Shown here piece by piece: positions 41,028 to 50,336 of a DNA stretch of 64,000 bases (position 1 is the first letter of the stretch; each line of letters opens with the position of its first letter). This stretch comes from Chitinophagales bacterium (GTDB lineage: Bacteria > Bacteroidota > Bacteroidia > Chitinophagales > Chitinophagaceae), in contig JAATFV010000123.1 of NCBI GenBank assembly GCA_015655015.1, positions 17,134 to 81,133 of the forward strand, read 5' to 3'. The notes under the pieces were generated by a model. That model ran no database searches. It worked only from the letters and a program-made list of their open reading frames with translations, and was not told the DNA's origin. A program made the position numbers and the translations under genes.

Positions 41028-43418
41028 TTAATTCCTTAAAGGTTTCCCTCCTTTCAACACGCTCTGTATGCGCTCCAATGTTTTTTTCTCACCGCAGAGA
41101 CTGAGAAAGGCTTCTCTTTCCAGGTCGAGAATATATTGCTCGCTTACCAGGGCCGGTTCACTGAGGTCTCCTCCGCACATTACATATGCCAGCTTTCTGG
41201 CGACCAGCGCATCGTGATCGGTTGCATAATTACCCCGCCACATTCCATTGATCCCGGCATATAAAGCTCCCAGGGCTGAACGCCCCAATACCTTCACATC
41301 ATTCCTGGGTACCGGTATCGCATAGCCATCTTCGTATAATTCGATAACGGATTGTTTGGCTTCGGCAATTCGTCGTCCCTGATTGATGCTCACGATATCT
41401 CTTCCTTTTCTTAAAATGCCCAGATCGTAGGCTTCATAAGCGGAGGTCCCTACTTTAGCGGTAGCGATGGTAAAGAATCTGCTCTTTAGCGTTATAGTCT
41501 CCGGCTCGTCCTCATGCATTTCATCGGCGGCCCGAAGCGTAAATTCTTTCGTTCCGCCGCCGCCCGGGATCAGCCCTACTCCCAGCTCCACCAGTCCAAT
41601 ATACGCTTCCGCGGCAGGGACTACTCTGTCGGCATGAAGGCTGAGCTCGCAGGCTCCTCCCAGTGTCAGTCCATGGGGCGCCACCACTACCGGTATAGCA
41701 GAATAACGGGCCCGCATCATAGTGTTCTGGAACTGACGGATAGCCATGTCCAGCTCATCATAATCCTGTTCGATAGCCAGCATGAAGATGAGCCCTACAT
41801 TGGCCCCTGCGCTGAAATTCGGTCCTTCATTGGCAATGACCAATCCCTTGTATTTTTCTTCCGCCAGCCCGATCGACCGTTGAATGCCTTCCAGGACCTC
41901 TCCTCCAATGCTGCCCATTTTAGTATACCATTCCAGTCCCAACACTTCGTCACCAAGATGGTAAAGGCGGCAGGCGCTATTCTTCCATACGGTCTGTCCC
42001 CCGAAATTTTTCATCACGAGGAAGGCTTCTCCCCCGGGCAGGGGTTGATAGGAGTTCGAGGTCATATCGTAATAAAGGCGTTTGCCCTGTTCTACCTTAT
42101 AAAACGTCGTTACGCCACCCGCCAGCATCGTATCCACCCATGCTGCTACAGAATACCCTTCCGCCTTCATCTTTTTGACGGTAGCTTCCACACCAAGTGC
42201 ATCCCAGCTCTCGAAAGCCCCGATCTCCCAGCCAAAACCTGCCATCATCGCATCGTCCAAACGATAGATCTCATCCGAGATCTCAGGAATACGATGGGAG
42301 ATATAAGAAAAAAGACCATAATGAAAATGCCGGTAGAACTCCCCTGCTGTGTCCGGGCTCTGTACTAACATTTTCAGCCGGGTCTTCAGCTCATCGACCT
42401 GTTTGGCTGCCTCGACGCTGGCAAACTTCGGCTTCTGACGGGGGACGTATTCCAGGGTTTTCAGGTCCAGTACCAGGATTTCTTTCGATGATATTTTCTT
42501 AAAAAATCCCTGGCCTGTTTTATCTCCCAGCCATTTATTGGCTACCAGCTTATCCAGCCAGGCCGGGATGGCGAATACAGCGCGCTGTTCGTCATCGGGA
42601 CAATTATCGGCTACGCCCCTGGCAACTTTTACCAGGGTATCGATTCCTACTACATCCGCCGTCCGGAATGTAGCCGATTTGGGACGGCCGATGAGGGGGC
42701 CTGTCAGCGCATCGATATCATCGATGGTCAATCCCAGCCGGTCGACGAGACCAAAGATCGCCATGATACCATAGACGCCGATCCGGTTGGCAATAAAGGC
42801 AGGGGTATCTTTACAAAGGACTGTCGTTTTTCCCAGGTAAAGGTCACCATAGTGCAATAAGAAATCAACTACCTCCGGGTCCGTATACGAGGTAGGTATG
42901 ATCTCCAAAAGACGTAAATATCTTGGGGGGTTGAAAAAATGAGTACCGCAAAAATGCTTTTTAAAATCATCCGATCGCCCTTCTGTCATCAGGTGGATAG
43001 GGATGCCGGAAGTATTGGAGCTGATCAGCGTGCCGGGCCGGCGGTATTTTTCTACTTCCGTAAATACCTGCTGTTTGATATCCAGTCTTTCCACTACCAC
43101 CTCTATGATCCAGTCACAGCCCGTTATATCTTTCATATTATCGGTGAAGTTGCCGGTAGTTATTCTCTTTATGGCTGCTTTGGTATAGACAGGCGAGGGA
43201 TTGGATTTGATAGCGGCAGCCAACGCTTCATTAACGATCCGGTTCTTTACCGCCGGGTGTTCCGGTGACAGGTTCCTGGCTTTTTCTGCTTCGTTCAGCT
43301 CGGCTGAAGCTATGTCCAGCAATAAGGTCGGAATACCGATGCCAGCAAAATGACAGGCGATCCTGGACCCCATTACACCACTTCCCAGAACAGCTACTTT
43401 TTTGATTATCCGGTTCAT
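41028..43418 (-). CDS. 3-hydroxyacyl-CoA dehydrogenase/enoyl-CoA hydratase (FadN-like)
   Basis: The 796-residue bifunctional beta-oxidation enzyme has the dehydrogenase first, as in Bacillus FadN, rather than second as in E. coli FadB. The NAD-binding start is KVAVLGSGVMGSRIACHFAG. ECDWIIE-like sequence CDWIIEVVVE, LISSNTSGI, HFFNPPRYLRLLEI, KDTPAFIANRIG and GKTTVLCKD support the dehydrogenase. The hydratase/isomerase part (about 490-720) has GPNFSAGANVG, HGLTLGGACELSLHADRV and ELGVGLIPGGGGTKEF. The usual partner thiolase and acyl-CoA dehydrogenase genes are not adjacent. A palindrome overlapping its promoter suggests repressor control. Confidence 0.93.
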   Translation of the reverse strand: MNRIIKKVAVLGSGVMGSRIACHFAGIGIPTLLLDIASAELNEAEKARNLSPEHPAVKNRIVNEALAAAIKSNPSPVYTKAAIKRITTGNFTDNMKDITGCDWIIEVVVERLDIKQQVFTEVEKYRRPGTLISSNTSGIPIHLMTEGRSDDFKKHFCGTHFFNPPRYLRLLEIIPTSYTDPEVVDFLLHYGDLYLGKTTVLCKDTPAFIANRIGVYGIMAIFGLVDRLGLTIDDIDALTGPLIGRPKSATFRTADVVGIDTLVKVARGVADNCPDDEQRAVFAIPAWLDKLVANKWLGDKTGQGFFKKISSKEILVLDLKTLEYVPRQKPKFASVEAAKQVDELKTRLKMLVQSPDTAGEFYRHFHYGLFSYISHRIPEISDEIYRLDDAMMAGFGWEIGAFESWDALGVEATVKKMKAEGYSVAAWVDTMLAGGVTTFYKVEQGKRLYYDMTSNSYQPLPGGEAFLVMKNFGGQTVWKNSACRLYHLGDEVLGLEWYTKMGSIGGEVLEGIQRSIGLAEEKYKGLVIANEGPNFSAGANVGLIFMLAIEQDYDELDMAIRQFQNTMMRARYSAIPVVVAPHGLTLGGACELSLHADRVVPAAEAYIGLVELGVGLIPGGGGTKEFTLRAADEMHEDEPETITLKSRFFTIATAKVGTSAYEAYDLGILRKGRDIVSINQGRRIAEAKQSVIELYEDGYAIPVPRNDVKVLGRSALGALYAGINGMWRGNYATDHDALVARKLAYVMCGGDLSEPALVSEQYILDLEREAFLSLCGEKKTLERIQSVLKGGKPLRN

Positions 43419-43426
43419 ATGTGCAA

Positions 43427-43434
43427 CAAAATTA
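43427..43434 (-). promoter_or_regulatory. Promoter -7 element for the FadN-like gene
   Basis: On the minus strand TAATTTTG matches TAnnTTTG, 8 bp before the ATG at 43418, which implies a very short leader. Confidence 0.5.
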
Positions 43435-43436
43435 GT

Positions 43437-43450
43437 TAGTTAAACAACTA
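43437..43450. promoter_or_regulatory. Palindromic operator upstream of the FadN-like gene
   Basis: TAGTTAAACAACTA is a 14-bp inverted repeat (TAGTT/AACTA) lying just upstream of the -7 element, where a TetR- or MarR-type fatty acid regulator would block transcription. The regulator is not in the window. Confidence 0.5.
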
Positions 43451-43469
43451 TTAGGTATCGAAGGTAATA

Positions 43470-43522
43470 AAAAAAATCCTGACAGTAAAGCCAAAAGCTC
43501 CCTAAAAGGGAGCCTGGCTGTC
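43470..43522 (-). terminator. Rho-independent terminator after the 213-residue orphan gene
   Basis: GCTCCCT (43497-43503) pairs with AGGGAGC (43507-43513), extended by AGCCA/TGGCT (43489-43493 with 43515-43519). On the minus strand it is followed by a run of T corresponding to the A-run at 43470-43476. Confidence 0.8.
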
Positions 43523-43543
43523 AATAATAAAAGACCTGAGGGA

Positions 43544-44185
43544 TTACAATATCTTGCTAAGCCTGCTAATTTCGTAATTGTCGGCTTTGTTGAACTGAAC
43601 CTGCTTGCTTCTCAGCTGTTCTTCCATGAGGGACCTGGGATAGCTATCTCCGGTAATATAACTTACGGTAAGGTAAACTCCCTTTTCGATAATGAGCTTG
43701 TTACCGCAGATATCCTGCATATGGATCTTATCATCGTTTTCGAAAGAAGTGGCGGAACACTGATATTTAGCCTTTATAGAATCGTATAAAATAGAGTTGG
43801 TCTTTTCCGTGAAGGAAAGAAAGCTTAACTGGGAATAATAGAAGAACCCGTTAATGAAATGAAATTGTATCAGCACTTTTTGACGTAACAGCTTGGTCCG
43901 GTAAAAAAGGATCTTATGGTCCTTAAAATCATTGATATCTTTTACCTGGAAAGAAGGCATGCCTATTTTCCAGATGACTTTTCGGGGAGATGCTCCGAAA
44001 GGTATATCCTGGGGCGCAATAATGGTGTTAGTCAGGTAAGAGGAGATATTCTCATGTGATAACAGCTGATGAGCAAAGTCCAGATAGTACTGATTGATAA
44101 AACTTCTGTAGAAACTTTCGCGCTCCTGGTAAAAGGAATTATAGCGATTATATGGCAGTAGCTTGTACTGAAGGTTCTGTTTCAT
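43544..44185 (-). CDS. Protein of unknown function
   Basis: This is a 213-residue protein with no recognised domain. It is rich in Phe, Tyr, Asn, Lys and Ile and its DNA is visibly more A+T-rich than its neighbours, which could mean recent acquisition. It has no signal peptide or membrane helix. Features include an aromatic N-terminus (YNRYNSFYQERESFYRSFINQYY), YQCSATSFENDD in the middle and a basic end. Its own terminator lies downstream, and a 287-bp gap separates it from the next gene upstream, so it is a single-gene unit. Confidence 0.65.
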   Translation of the reverse strand: MKQNLQYKLLPYNRYNSFYQERESFYRSFINQYYLDFAHQLLSHENISSYLTNTIIAPQDIPFGASPRKVIWKIGMPSFQVKDINDFKDHKILFYRTKLLRQKVLIQFHFINGFFYYSQLSFLSFTEKTNSILYDSIKAKYQCSATSFENDDKIHMQDICGNKLIIEKGVYLTVSYITGDSYPRSLMEEQLRSKQVQFNKADNYEISRLSKIL

Positions 44186-44472
44186 AGCACCAATTAATGT
44201 GTTTGATATTAGATTTTATTCGAATGCCTTTGGCGTTCAGTGTGAATGTAAGTCTTTCGCTTTTTTAGGAATATCATTATTTTTCTATTCCTTAACTAAA
44301 TAAGGCGTTTAAGAACTACTCTCCTCACCGAACCCTTTTTCTGTCGGCGTAACTCCCACCTTTAACGCAATTTATTCCGGAATGAGTATAAAATTTACGT
44401 ATGGTTCCTTAGTATTTTAAGTAGGCATAAGTTATAACCCTTAAATTTGATAGCGTCAAAAAACTAAAGATG
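44186..44472. other. 287-bp AT-rich gap
   Basis: No gene or clear RNA structure is seen. The stretch presumably holds the promoter of the minus-strand orphan gene at 43544-44185; no exact TAnnTTTG was recognised on that strand near the start. Confidence 0.5.
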
Positions 44473-44898
44473 CTATTTTTCTATAATACATTGTAGCAGG
44501 ATGATGTTGGCCAGGTGGCCGGCGCAGGTGCCCCGGATAGAGCAGCTATCTCCTTTTTTCAGAGAAAGATTGCGGTGGTCATACAGACTGTCGAGAGCGC
44601 AGCTGATGAAAGACGGTAAACCTGGATTAGTTCCAAGAGACAGGATATAATTTCCGGACTTACCTTTTTGGATATCTTTAATGATACCTCCTACCGATAG
44701 GATCTTCCCCAGGCATTGACGATTGAACAGGAATTCATTCGTATCGGCTAAGCCGATCAGGTCATATGCCGAAATATGCCTGTCGGCCTTTGCGGGAACG
44801 GGAGAGTCTCCGAATAAATGATAAAAATACCCATATACCAGGAGGCTTGTAATGAGGAAGATCAGGAGAATGGTTCCATATTTTATTTGTTTCTCCAT
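44473..44898 (-). CDS. Membrane-anchored OB-fold protein (tRNA_anti-like)
   Basis: The 141-residue protein has one N-terminal membrane helix (about 7-28). Residues 40-141 resemble the tRNA_anti-like OB-fold family common in Bacteroidota lipoproteins: YDLIGLADTNEFLFNRQCLGKILSVGGIIKDIQKGKSGNYILSLG in sequence, then SFISCALDS, LKKGDSCSIRGTCAG and ILLQCIIEK. The fold would bind nucleic acid or ligand outside the cytoplasm; no function is known. It is 47 bp downstream of metG but on the same strand, possibly in the same transcript. Confidence 0.72.
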   Translation of the reverse strand: MEKQIKYGTILLIFLITSLLVYGYFYHLFGDSPVPAKADRHISAYDLIGLADTNEFLFNRQCLGKILSVGGIIKDIQKGKSGNYILSLGTNPGLPSFISCALDSLYDHRNLSLKKGDSCSIRGTCAGHLANIILLQCIIEK

Positions 44899-44945
44899 AT
44901 AGGTATAAGCCTATATACGGAGGAACGGTCCGGGGGGATTTGTCG

Positions 44946-47147
44946 CTACGACACTCCTGATCCTGCAGCTATCTTATCCTCTGGATTTACAAAATGCAGC
45001 TTGCCTTCTTTGTCTTCGGCCATCAGGATCATCCCATTACTGTCAATGCCCCGCATTTTCCGGGGGGCCAGGTTGGCCACTACGACTACCTGCTTGCCGA
45101 TAATATCTTCTGCCTTAAAATGTTGGGCGATCCCTGAGACGATGGTTCGCCGTTCGCTGCCCAGGTCTACTTCCAGCTTCAGCAATTTATCGGCTTTTTC
45201 CACTTTCCCTGCGGTTAGGATGGTCCCTACCCGGAGATCGAGTTTTGCAAAGTCGTCGTAGACGATAGAAGGTTTGGCGACAGGCTCTTTTGGTTCTTCC
45301 GCAATTCCGTCTTTTGCAGCCGGTACAGCGTTCGTCCCTGTCTGATTGGCTGCTTGCGGCTGGTCGCCTGCCGCCTGCCGCTTCTCTTCGGCCAGGGCCG
45401 CCTTATGCAGCTCGCTGGCCGCCTGCAGCTTCCCGATCTGCACCTTCACTTCCTCGTCTTCGATCTTCCTGAACAATAATTCCGGCGGTCTTAAGCTATA
45501 ACCTACGCTCAGGAGCTTCATCTTCCCGGCATTCTCCCAATCCAGCATCTTCTCCACCACCTTCATCAGGTGCAGCATTTTCCGGGCGGTAAAAGGAAGG
45601 AAGGGATTAATAAGAATAGCCAGGTTGGCTGTTAGCTGCAGACAGATATGTAAGCAGTTATCAATGAGATGCTGGTTTCCTTCGCTGATAACATCCGCCC
45701 CTTTAGGTACTTTTTTCCAGGGCTCTTTTTCCTGCATGTACTTGTTGCCTTTTCGGGCCAGGTCGATCACTTCGAAAAGTGCGTCGCGGAATTTATACTG
45801 CTCCAGCAGGCTTTCTACTTTTTTAGCGGTTTCCCCGATCTCCCGGATGATCGTTCTGTCCGTATCATCCATACTATCTGCATGCAGGGGAGGGACTTTA
45901 CCTTTGCACAATTTGTGCATCAGCACAAAAGCGCGATTGACAAAATTGCCGAAAATGCTTACCAGCTCGCTGTTATTGGCATCCTGGAAGCCTTTCCATG
46001 TGAACTCACTATCTTTTGTCTCCGGTGCGATCAGGGTCAGGTAATAACGCAGACTGTCGGCCAGCTGGGTGCCGCCATTCTCTCTATTGATAAAATCATC
46101 GATATAATCCTGCATATCCAGCTTCCAGTTGCGGCTGGTGCTCATTTTATCCCCTTCCAGGTTCATGAACTCGTTGGCGGGGACATTTTCCGGCAGGATA
46201 TTCCCGTGCAGCTTCAGCATGACCGGGAAGATGATGCAATGGAAGACGATATTGTCCTTCCCGATAAAATGTACCAGCTTGGTGTCTTTATCATACCAAT
46301 AAGGCTTCCAGTCCCTCCCTGTGTCCAGGCTCCACTGACGGGTAGCGCTGATATAACCGATCGGCGCGTCAAACCACACGTATAATACTTTTCCTTCCGC
46401 TTCCGGTAAAGGCACTTTCACGCCCCAATCCAGGTCCCTGGTGACGGCCCTGGCCTGCAGACCTCCATCGATCCAGCTTTTGCACTGACCTATTACGGTT
46501 GATCTCCAGTCATCCTTATGCTCTTTTAATATCCATTCTCTCAGAAAAGCCTCATGTCTGTCCAGGGGAAGGTACCAGTGTTTGGTAGCCCGCTTTACCG
46601 GCGGCTTGCCGCTGAGGGTGCTATGGGGATTGATCAGCATTTCAGGGCTGAGGGAGCTGCCGCAATTCTCGCATTGATCGCCATAGGCGCGGGTATTGCC
46701 GCAGACAGGACAAGTTCCCATAATATACCGGTCGGCCAAAAAGGTCTTAGCCTCTTCATCATAATACTGCTCACTCTCCTTCACTTCCAGCTCACCCCGG
46801 TTGTTCAGCGCGGTAAAGAACTCCTGCGTGGTCTCGTGATGTATCGGCTCGCTGGTCCGGTGGTAGATATCGAAAGAAATGCCCAGGTCGGAGAAGTTCT
46901 GTTTGATCAGCGCATGGTATTTGTCGATAATAGCCCTTGGGGTAGTCCCTTCCTTCATGGCCTGGATAGGAATAGCCGTTCCGTGTTCGTCGCTTCCGCA
47001 AATAAAGGCAACGTCCCGTCCCTGAGCCCGCAGGTAACGCACATAAATATCTGCCGGCAGATAGGCGCCCGCCAGATGGCCAATATGTTTCAGGCCGTTC
47101 GCATAGGGGAGCGCAGCCGTAATCAAATATCTTTTAGGAGTATTCAT
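44946..47147 (-). CDS. metG: Methionine-tRNA ligase with C-terminal tRNA-binding domain
   Basis: MetRS charges tRNA-Met using ATP. The 733 residues have the class I signature LPYANGLKHIGHLAGAYLP (HIGH-type), a zinc-knuckle CPVCGNTRAYGDQCENC (146-162), and KMSTS as the KMSKS-like loop. An anticodon-binding helical region is followed by a low-complexity Ala/Glu/Pro linker. A C-terminal EMAP-II/Trbp111 OB-fold follows (about 625-733: FAKLDLRVGTILTAGKVEKADKLLKLEVD, RRTIVSGIAQHF, VVVVANLAPRKMRGIDSNGMIL). The fused OB domain aids tRNA binding and dimerisation. Confidence 0.98.
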   Translation of the reverse strand: MNTPKRYLITAALPYANGLKHIGHLAGAYLPADIYVRYLRAQGRDVAFICGSDEHGTAIPIQAMKEGTTPRAIIDKYHALIKQNFSDLGISFDIYHRTSEPIHHETTQEFFTALNNRGELEVKESEQYYDEEAKTFLADRYIMGTCPVCGNTRAYGDQCENCGSSLSPEMLINPHSTLSGKPPVKRATKHWYLPLDRHEAFLREWILKEHKDDWRSTVIGQCKSWIDGGLQARAVTRDLDWGVKVPLPEAEGKVLYVWFDAPIGYISATRQWSLDTGRDWKPYWYDKDTKLVHFIGKDNIVFHCIIFPVMLKLHGNILPENVPANEFMNLEGDKMSTSRNWKLDMQDYIDDFINRENGGTQLADSLRYYLTLIAPETKDSEFTWKGFQDANNSELVSIFGNFVNRAFVLMHKLCKGKVPPLHADSMDDTDRTIIREIGETAKKVESLLEQYKFRDALFEVIDLARKGNKYMQEKEPWKKVPKGADVISEGNQHLIDNCLHICLQLTANLAILINPFLPFTARKMLHLMKVVEKMLDWENAGKMKLLSVGYSLRPPELLFRKIEDEEVKVQIGKLQAASELHKAALAEEKRQAAGDQPQAANQTGTNAVPAAKDGIAEEPKEPVAKPSIVYDDFAKLDLRVGTILTAGKVEKADKLLKLEVDLGSERRTIVSGIAQHFKAEDIIGKQVVVVANLAPRKMRGIDSNGMILMAEDKEGKLHFVNPEDKIAAGSGVS

Positions 47148-47162
47148 CTTAGTAAATTGGTG

Positions 47163-47194
47163 GCAAATTTACGCCCTTCCGCGCAATAAGGCAA
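47163..47194 (-). promoter_or_regulatory. Promoter of metG
   Basis: On the minus strand TAAATTTGC (47163-47171) matches TAnnTTTG exactly, and a TTG (47192-47194) lies 20 bp upstream as the -33 element. It is 16 bp from the metG start codon, giving a very short leader. Confidence 0.75.
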
Positions 47195-47235
47195 AGCGAA
47201 GTCCGGGGATGCCCGGACCGGTCCTCTGATGAGGC

Positions 47236-48156
47236 TCACTCCTGCAAGGTGAATTCCACCATCGCATTCCGTTTGTAGTCGGTAGACAGGAACAGATTGT
47301 AGAGCTTGCCGTTGATGGTCACCTGCATTAAGGCTGTATTGGGGGGGAGCCTGCCCAGGTTTTCAGCGAACAGGACCAGCTTATTTACCGGAAGGCTTCT
47401 GTCGATAGGGAGAAGAAGGGTCTTAGGAGAGGCAGTCAGCTTCAGATGTCCGATCAGCAATTCGTTGTTCAGGTACAGGCTGACGGAGTCACCGTCGATC
47501 TCTCCGTTATCGTACAGGTCTATTTTAACGGAATCGATCCCCCGTATGGGGATGGTCGCCGCTATGAGGGTCTGGCGGGTGAGCAGCGCCTCATATTGTT
47601 TTAACTGGGCGGAATCTTTTTTCTTATGGGTGACCACTATCGGGATAAAGGGAGGCGCTTTTTTCTCCAGGCGGATCACCAGGTCGCCGCCTTTCTGCCC
47701 GCTGCCTGCCGGTTCTCTCCAATTGCCTTCCAGCACTTCTTTATGACCGATCCTTTTATAATAAAGGATATAGAAGCTTCCCGCTCTGACGGAGCCGGCA
47801 TTTACTCCATCGCCGGATCCTGCCCTTCCATCGTCCGGGCTGCCTGTCTCCACCTCCGCCCACGGCGTCATTACCCTGTCACCCCGCACGCTATCCTCCC
47901 GGATGGAAAGGATGGAATCCTTGCCGTAATAGCGCCCGCTGACAATGAGATGACGGATCGTATGCGTTTCCGGGACATACCAATGCAATACGCCCCCAAA
48001 GGACGAATCCCCGGACGATATGCTCAACACCAGCTTTTGTTTTTTATCGGACAGGTTATTGGTGGCGCTTCCTGTCCATTGCCCTGTAAGATCCTGTGCC
48101 CTCAATACCCATCCTGGCCACGGCAATAACAATAAGATTGCCAATAGAAAACGCAT
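47236..48156 (-). CDS. Secreted protein of unknown function
   Basis: The 306-residue protein has a clear signal peptide (MRFLLAILLLLPWPGWVLRAQ). The N-terminal domain (LTGQWTGSATNNLSDKKQKLVLSI…FGGVLHWYVPETHTIRH) looks like a lipocalin/DUF-type beta barrel. The C-terminal half contains VKIDLYDNGEIDGDSVSLYLNNELLIGHLKL, a motif type seen in Bacteroidota secreted proteins, possibly a beta sandwich. No enzyme motifs are seen. It is divergent from the first LD-carboxypeptidase gene, 51 bp away. Confidence 0.75.
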   Translation of the reverse strand: MRFLLAILLLLPWPGWVLRAQDLTGQWTGSATNNLSDKKQKLVLSISSGDSSFGGVLHWYVPETHTIRHLIVSGRYYGKDSILSIREDSVRGDRVMTPWAEVETGSPDDGRAGSGDGVNAGSVRAGSFYILYYKRIGHKEVLEGNWREPAGSGQKGGDLVIRLEKKAPPFIPIVVTHKKKDSAQLKQYEALLTRQTLIAATIPIRGIDSVKIDLYDNGEIDGDSVSLYLNNELLIGHLKLTASPKTLLLPIDRSLPVNKLVLFAENLGRLPPNTALMQVTINGKLYNLFLSTDYKRNAMVEFTLQE

Positions 48157-48207
48157 GTAGCTAAAAGTAGTAATTTTAGAAACGGCAATATTAATTCAAA
48201 TGTTAAG

Positions 48208-49293
48208 ATGAACCGAAAAAACTTTCTTTCCTCTGTACTGGCAATAGGCACAAGCATTCCTATTATGAGCAATTCGCGGCGGTTTAACGCAGGGGATCAT
48301 GGTCTCCTCCCTGAATCTCCTGCCTTCGGGGTTCCGATCTCTCTCCCCGATCCTCTTCCGCTCCGCATCCCCGCCTACCTTGTACCCGGCGACACCATCG
48401 CCATTACCTGCCCGGCGGGTTTCATCACCTTAAAAGAGATCCAGCCTTCCGTTCAATTGATAGAAAGCTGGGGGTTTAAAATAAGGGTCGGGGACACTGT
48501 GGGAAAAAGAGATTTCACCTTCGGGGGCGCCGATGCAGAAAGAGCTGCCGATATGCAGCAGATGCTGGACGATCCTTCCATAAAAGCCATTCTGTGCGCC
48601 AGGGGTGGGTATGGAGCCGTCCATATCATCGATCGGCTGGATTTTAACGGCTTGTCCCGTTATCCCAAATGGATCATCGGCTTTAGCGATATCACCGTCA
48701 TTCTTTGCCACCTGCATCGCCAGCTGAATATGGCGTCCATTCATTCCAAAATGTGCAACAGCTTCCCGGATGACTGGTCGAAAGCCGAGCCGATCCAGGC
48801 GCAATCAATCCTCTCCATACGGCTGGCGCTCACCGGGGAAAAGATGCACTATGATATTCCCCCGCATGAAAAGAACAAAGCAGGATCGGCAGAAGGGCCC
48901 CTGGTGGGCGGTAATCTGAAGACGATCGAGACGCTGGCAGGCACGCACTCGGATATAATTACTGCGGATAAGATCTTATTCGTCGAAGACACCGGCGAAT
49001 ATCTCTATAGTATCGACCGCATGTTCTGGCACCTGGAGCGTACCGGCAAATTATCTTCTTTGAAAGGACTGATCATCGGAGGCTTTAAAGTAAAACCCGA
49101 TGACCCCGGTGAAGAATTTGGCCGGACGCTTTACGACATCGTCCTGGACAGGGTGAAACCCTATGACTATCCCGTCTGCTTCGATTTTCCTGTAGGCCAT
49201 CAAAAGAATAATTTCGCTCTGAAGGTTGGGATGCCGCATACCTTATCAGTACAGGCTGGCCAGGTAAAATTAATGGAGAAATCCGGTCTATAA
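48208..49293 (+). CDS. LD-carboxypeptidase (S66/LdcA-like), exported form
   Basis: S66 peptidases remove the terminal D-residue from tetrapeptides of peptidoglycan (LdcA) or act on microcin-type adducts (MccF). The 361 residues contain the family blocks GDTIAITCPAG, ILCARGGYGAVHIID, the nucleophile S160 in IIGFSDITVI, a glutamate region (FVEDTGEYLYSIDRMFWHLERTGKL), and the histidine in FPVGHQKN. An N-terminal hydrophobic stretch (FLSSVLAIGTSIPIM) preceded by RK suggests export. A second paralogue follows 100 bp later. Confidence 0.93.
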   Translation: MNRKNFLSSVLAIGTSIPIMSNSRRFNAGDHGLLPESPAFGVPISLPDPLPLRIPAYLVPGDTIAITCPAGFITLKEIQPSVQLIESWGFKIRVGDTVGKRDFTFGGADAERAADMQQMLDDPSIKAILCARGGYGAVHIIDRLDFNGLSRYPKWIIGFSDITVILCHLHRQLNMASIHSKMCNSFPDDWSKAEPIQAQSILSIRLALTGEKMHYDIPPHEKNKAGSAEGPLVGGNLKTIETLAGTHSDIITADKILFVEDTGEYLYSIDRMFWHLERTGKLSSLKGLIIGGFKVKPDDPGEEFGRTLYDIVLDRVKPYDYPVCFDFPVGHQKNNFALKVGMPHTLSVQAGQVKLMEKSGL

Positions 49294-49393
49294 TTCGCCG
49301 GAACTATCATTTTTAACCCACATTTGGCGAAGTATAAATAACGAAGAATTTGAAAAGATCAATAACCATGAACGCCTTGTTTAAATAATCAGC

Positions 49394-50302
49394 ATGATAA
49401 AAATACCTCCTTACCTCCGCCCGGGCGATACCATTGCCATCGTTTGCCCCGGAGGTTACATGCCTTCCGAAAAGGCACAGACTTGTATCGACACCCTATG
49501 GGATTGGGGATACACTCCGCGGATAGGCAAGACCCTGGGAGGGGATTCTTCCAATTATTTTGCCGGCACGGATAAGGAAAGACTGACGGATTTGCAGGAA
49601 ATGCTGGACGATCCGTCTGTAAAAGCCATTCTCTGCGGCCGGGGCGGTTATGGCATTGGCCGTATCATCGAACGGATCGACTTCTCCCGGTTCGAAAAAG
49701 ACCCCAAATGGATCATCGGGTTCAGCGACGTCACCGTGTTGCATGCACATATTTATTCGAATTATAAAATAGCGACTCTTCATGCGCCCATGGCGGGCGC
49801 TTTTAACGAGGGAGGGGCCAGCCAGGAATATGTTCAGTCCCTTCGCCATGCCCTGGAAGGAAAGTCGGCGAAGATCCACTGCCCCGCGCACCCCTTCAAT
49901 CGCAAAGGAGAGGCGGTGGGAGAATTAGTAGGGGGTAATTTATCCTTACTGGCACACCTGACAGGCACTTCTTCCGAAATAAAGACAAAAGGGAAAATTT
50001 TGTTCCTGGAAGATGTGGGAGAATATCTCTATAATATTGACCGTATGTTGTACCAGCTCCGGCGGGGTGGTAAGCTGGACCGGCTGGCCGGCCTCATTAT
50101 CGGTGGTTTTACAGAGATGAAGGATACCCAGCGGCCCTTCGGTGAATCCATTGAGGAGATCATCCGGGACATCGTGAAAGAATATGACTATCCCGTCGCC
50201 TTCGGATTTCCCGTCAGCCATGGTAAAGAAAATTACACGCTGAAAGTGGGGATGGGTCACAAGCTGAAAGTGGGTAAGAATAAGGTAATGCTGGAAGAAT
50301 AA
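49394..50302 (+). CDS. LD-carboxypeptidase (S66/LdcA-like), cytoplasmic form
   Basis: The 302-residue paralogue of the previous gene begins directly with the catalytic domain (IPPYLRPGDTIAIVCPGG) and has no signal peptide. The nucleophile is S111 (IIGFSDVTVL); FLEDVGEYLYNIDRMLYQLRRGGKL and FPVSHGKENYTLKVGMGHKL complete the triad regions. With the exported copy it suggests recycling of muropeptides on both sides of the membrane, which is inference. The 100-bp gap between the two genes may hold its own promoter. Confidence 0.93.
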   Translation: MIKIPPYLRPGDTIAIVCPGGYMPSEKAQTCIDTLWDWGYTPRIGKTLGGDSSNYFAGTDKERLTDLQEMLDDPSVKAILCGRGGYGIGRIIERIDFSRFEKDPKWIIGFSDVTVLHAHIYSNYKIATLHAPMAGAFNEGGASQEYVQSLRHALEGKSAKIHCPAHPFNRKGEAVGELVGGNLSLLAHLTGTSSEIKTKGKILFLEDVGEYLYNIDRMLYQLRRGGKLDRLAGLIIGGFTEMKDTQRPFGESIEEIIRDIVKEYDYPVAFGFPVSHGKENYTLKVGMGHKLKVGKNKVMLEE

Positions 50303-50336
50303 CGACGGTCCGTGCCTATCAATGGCCGCAGTTTTA

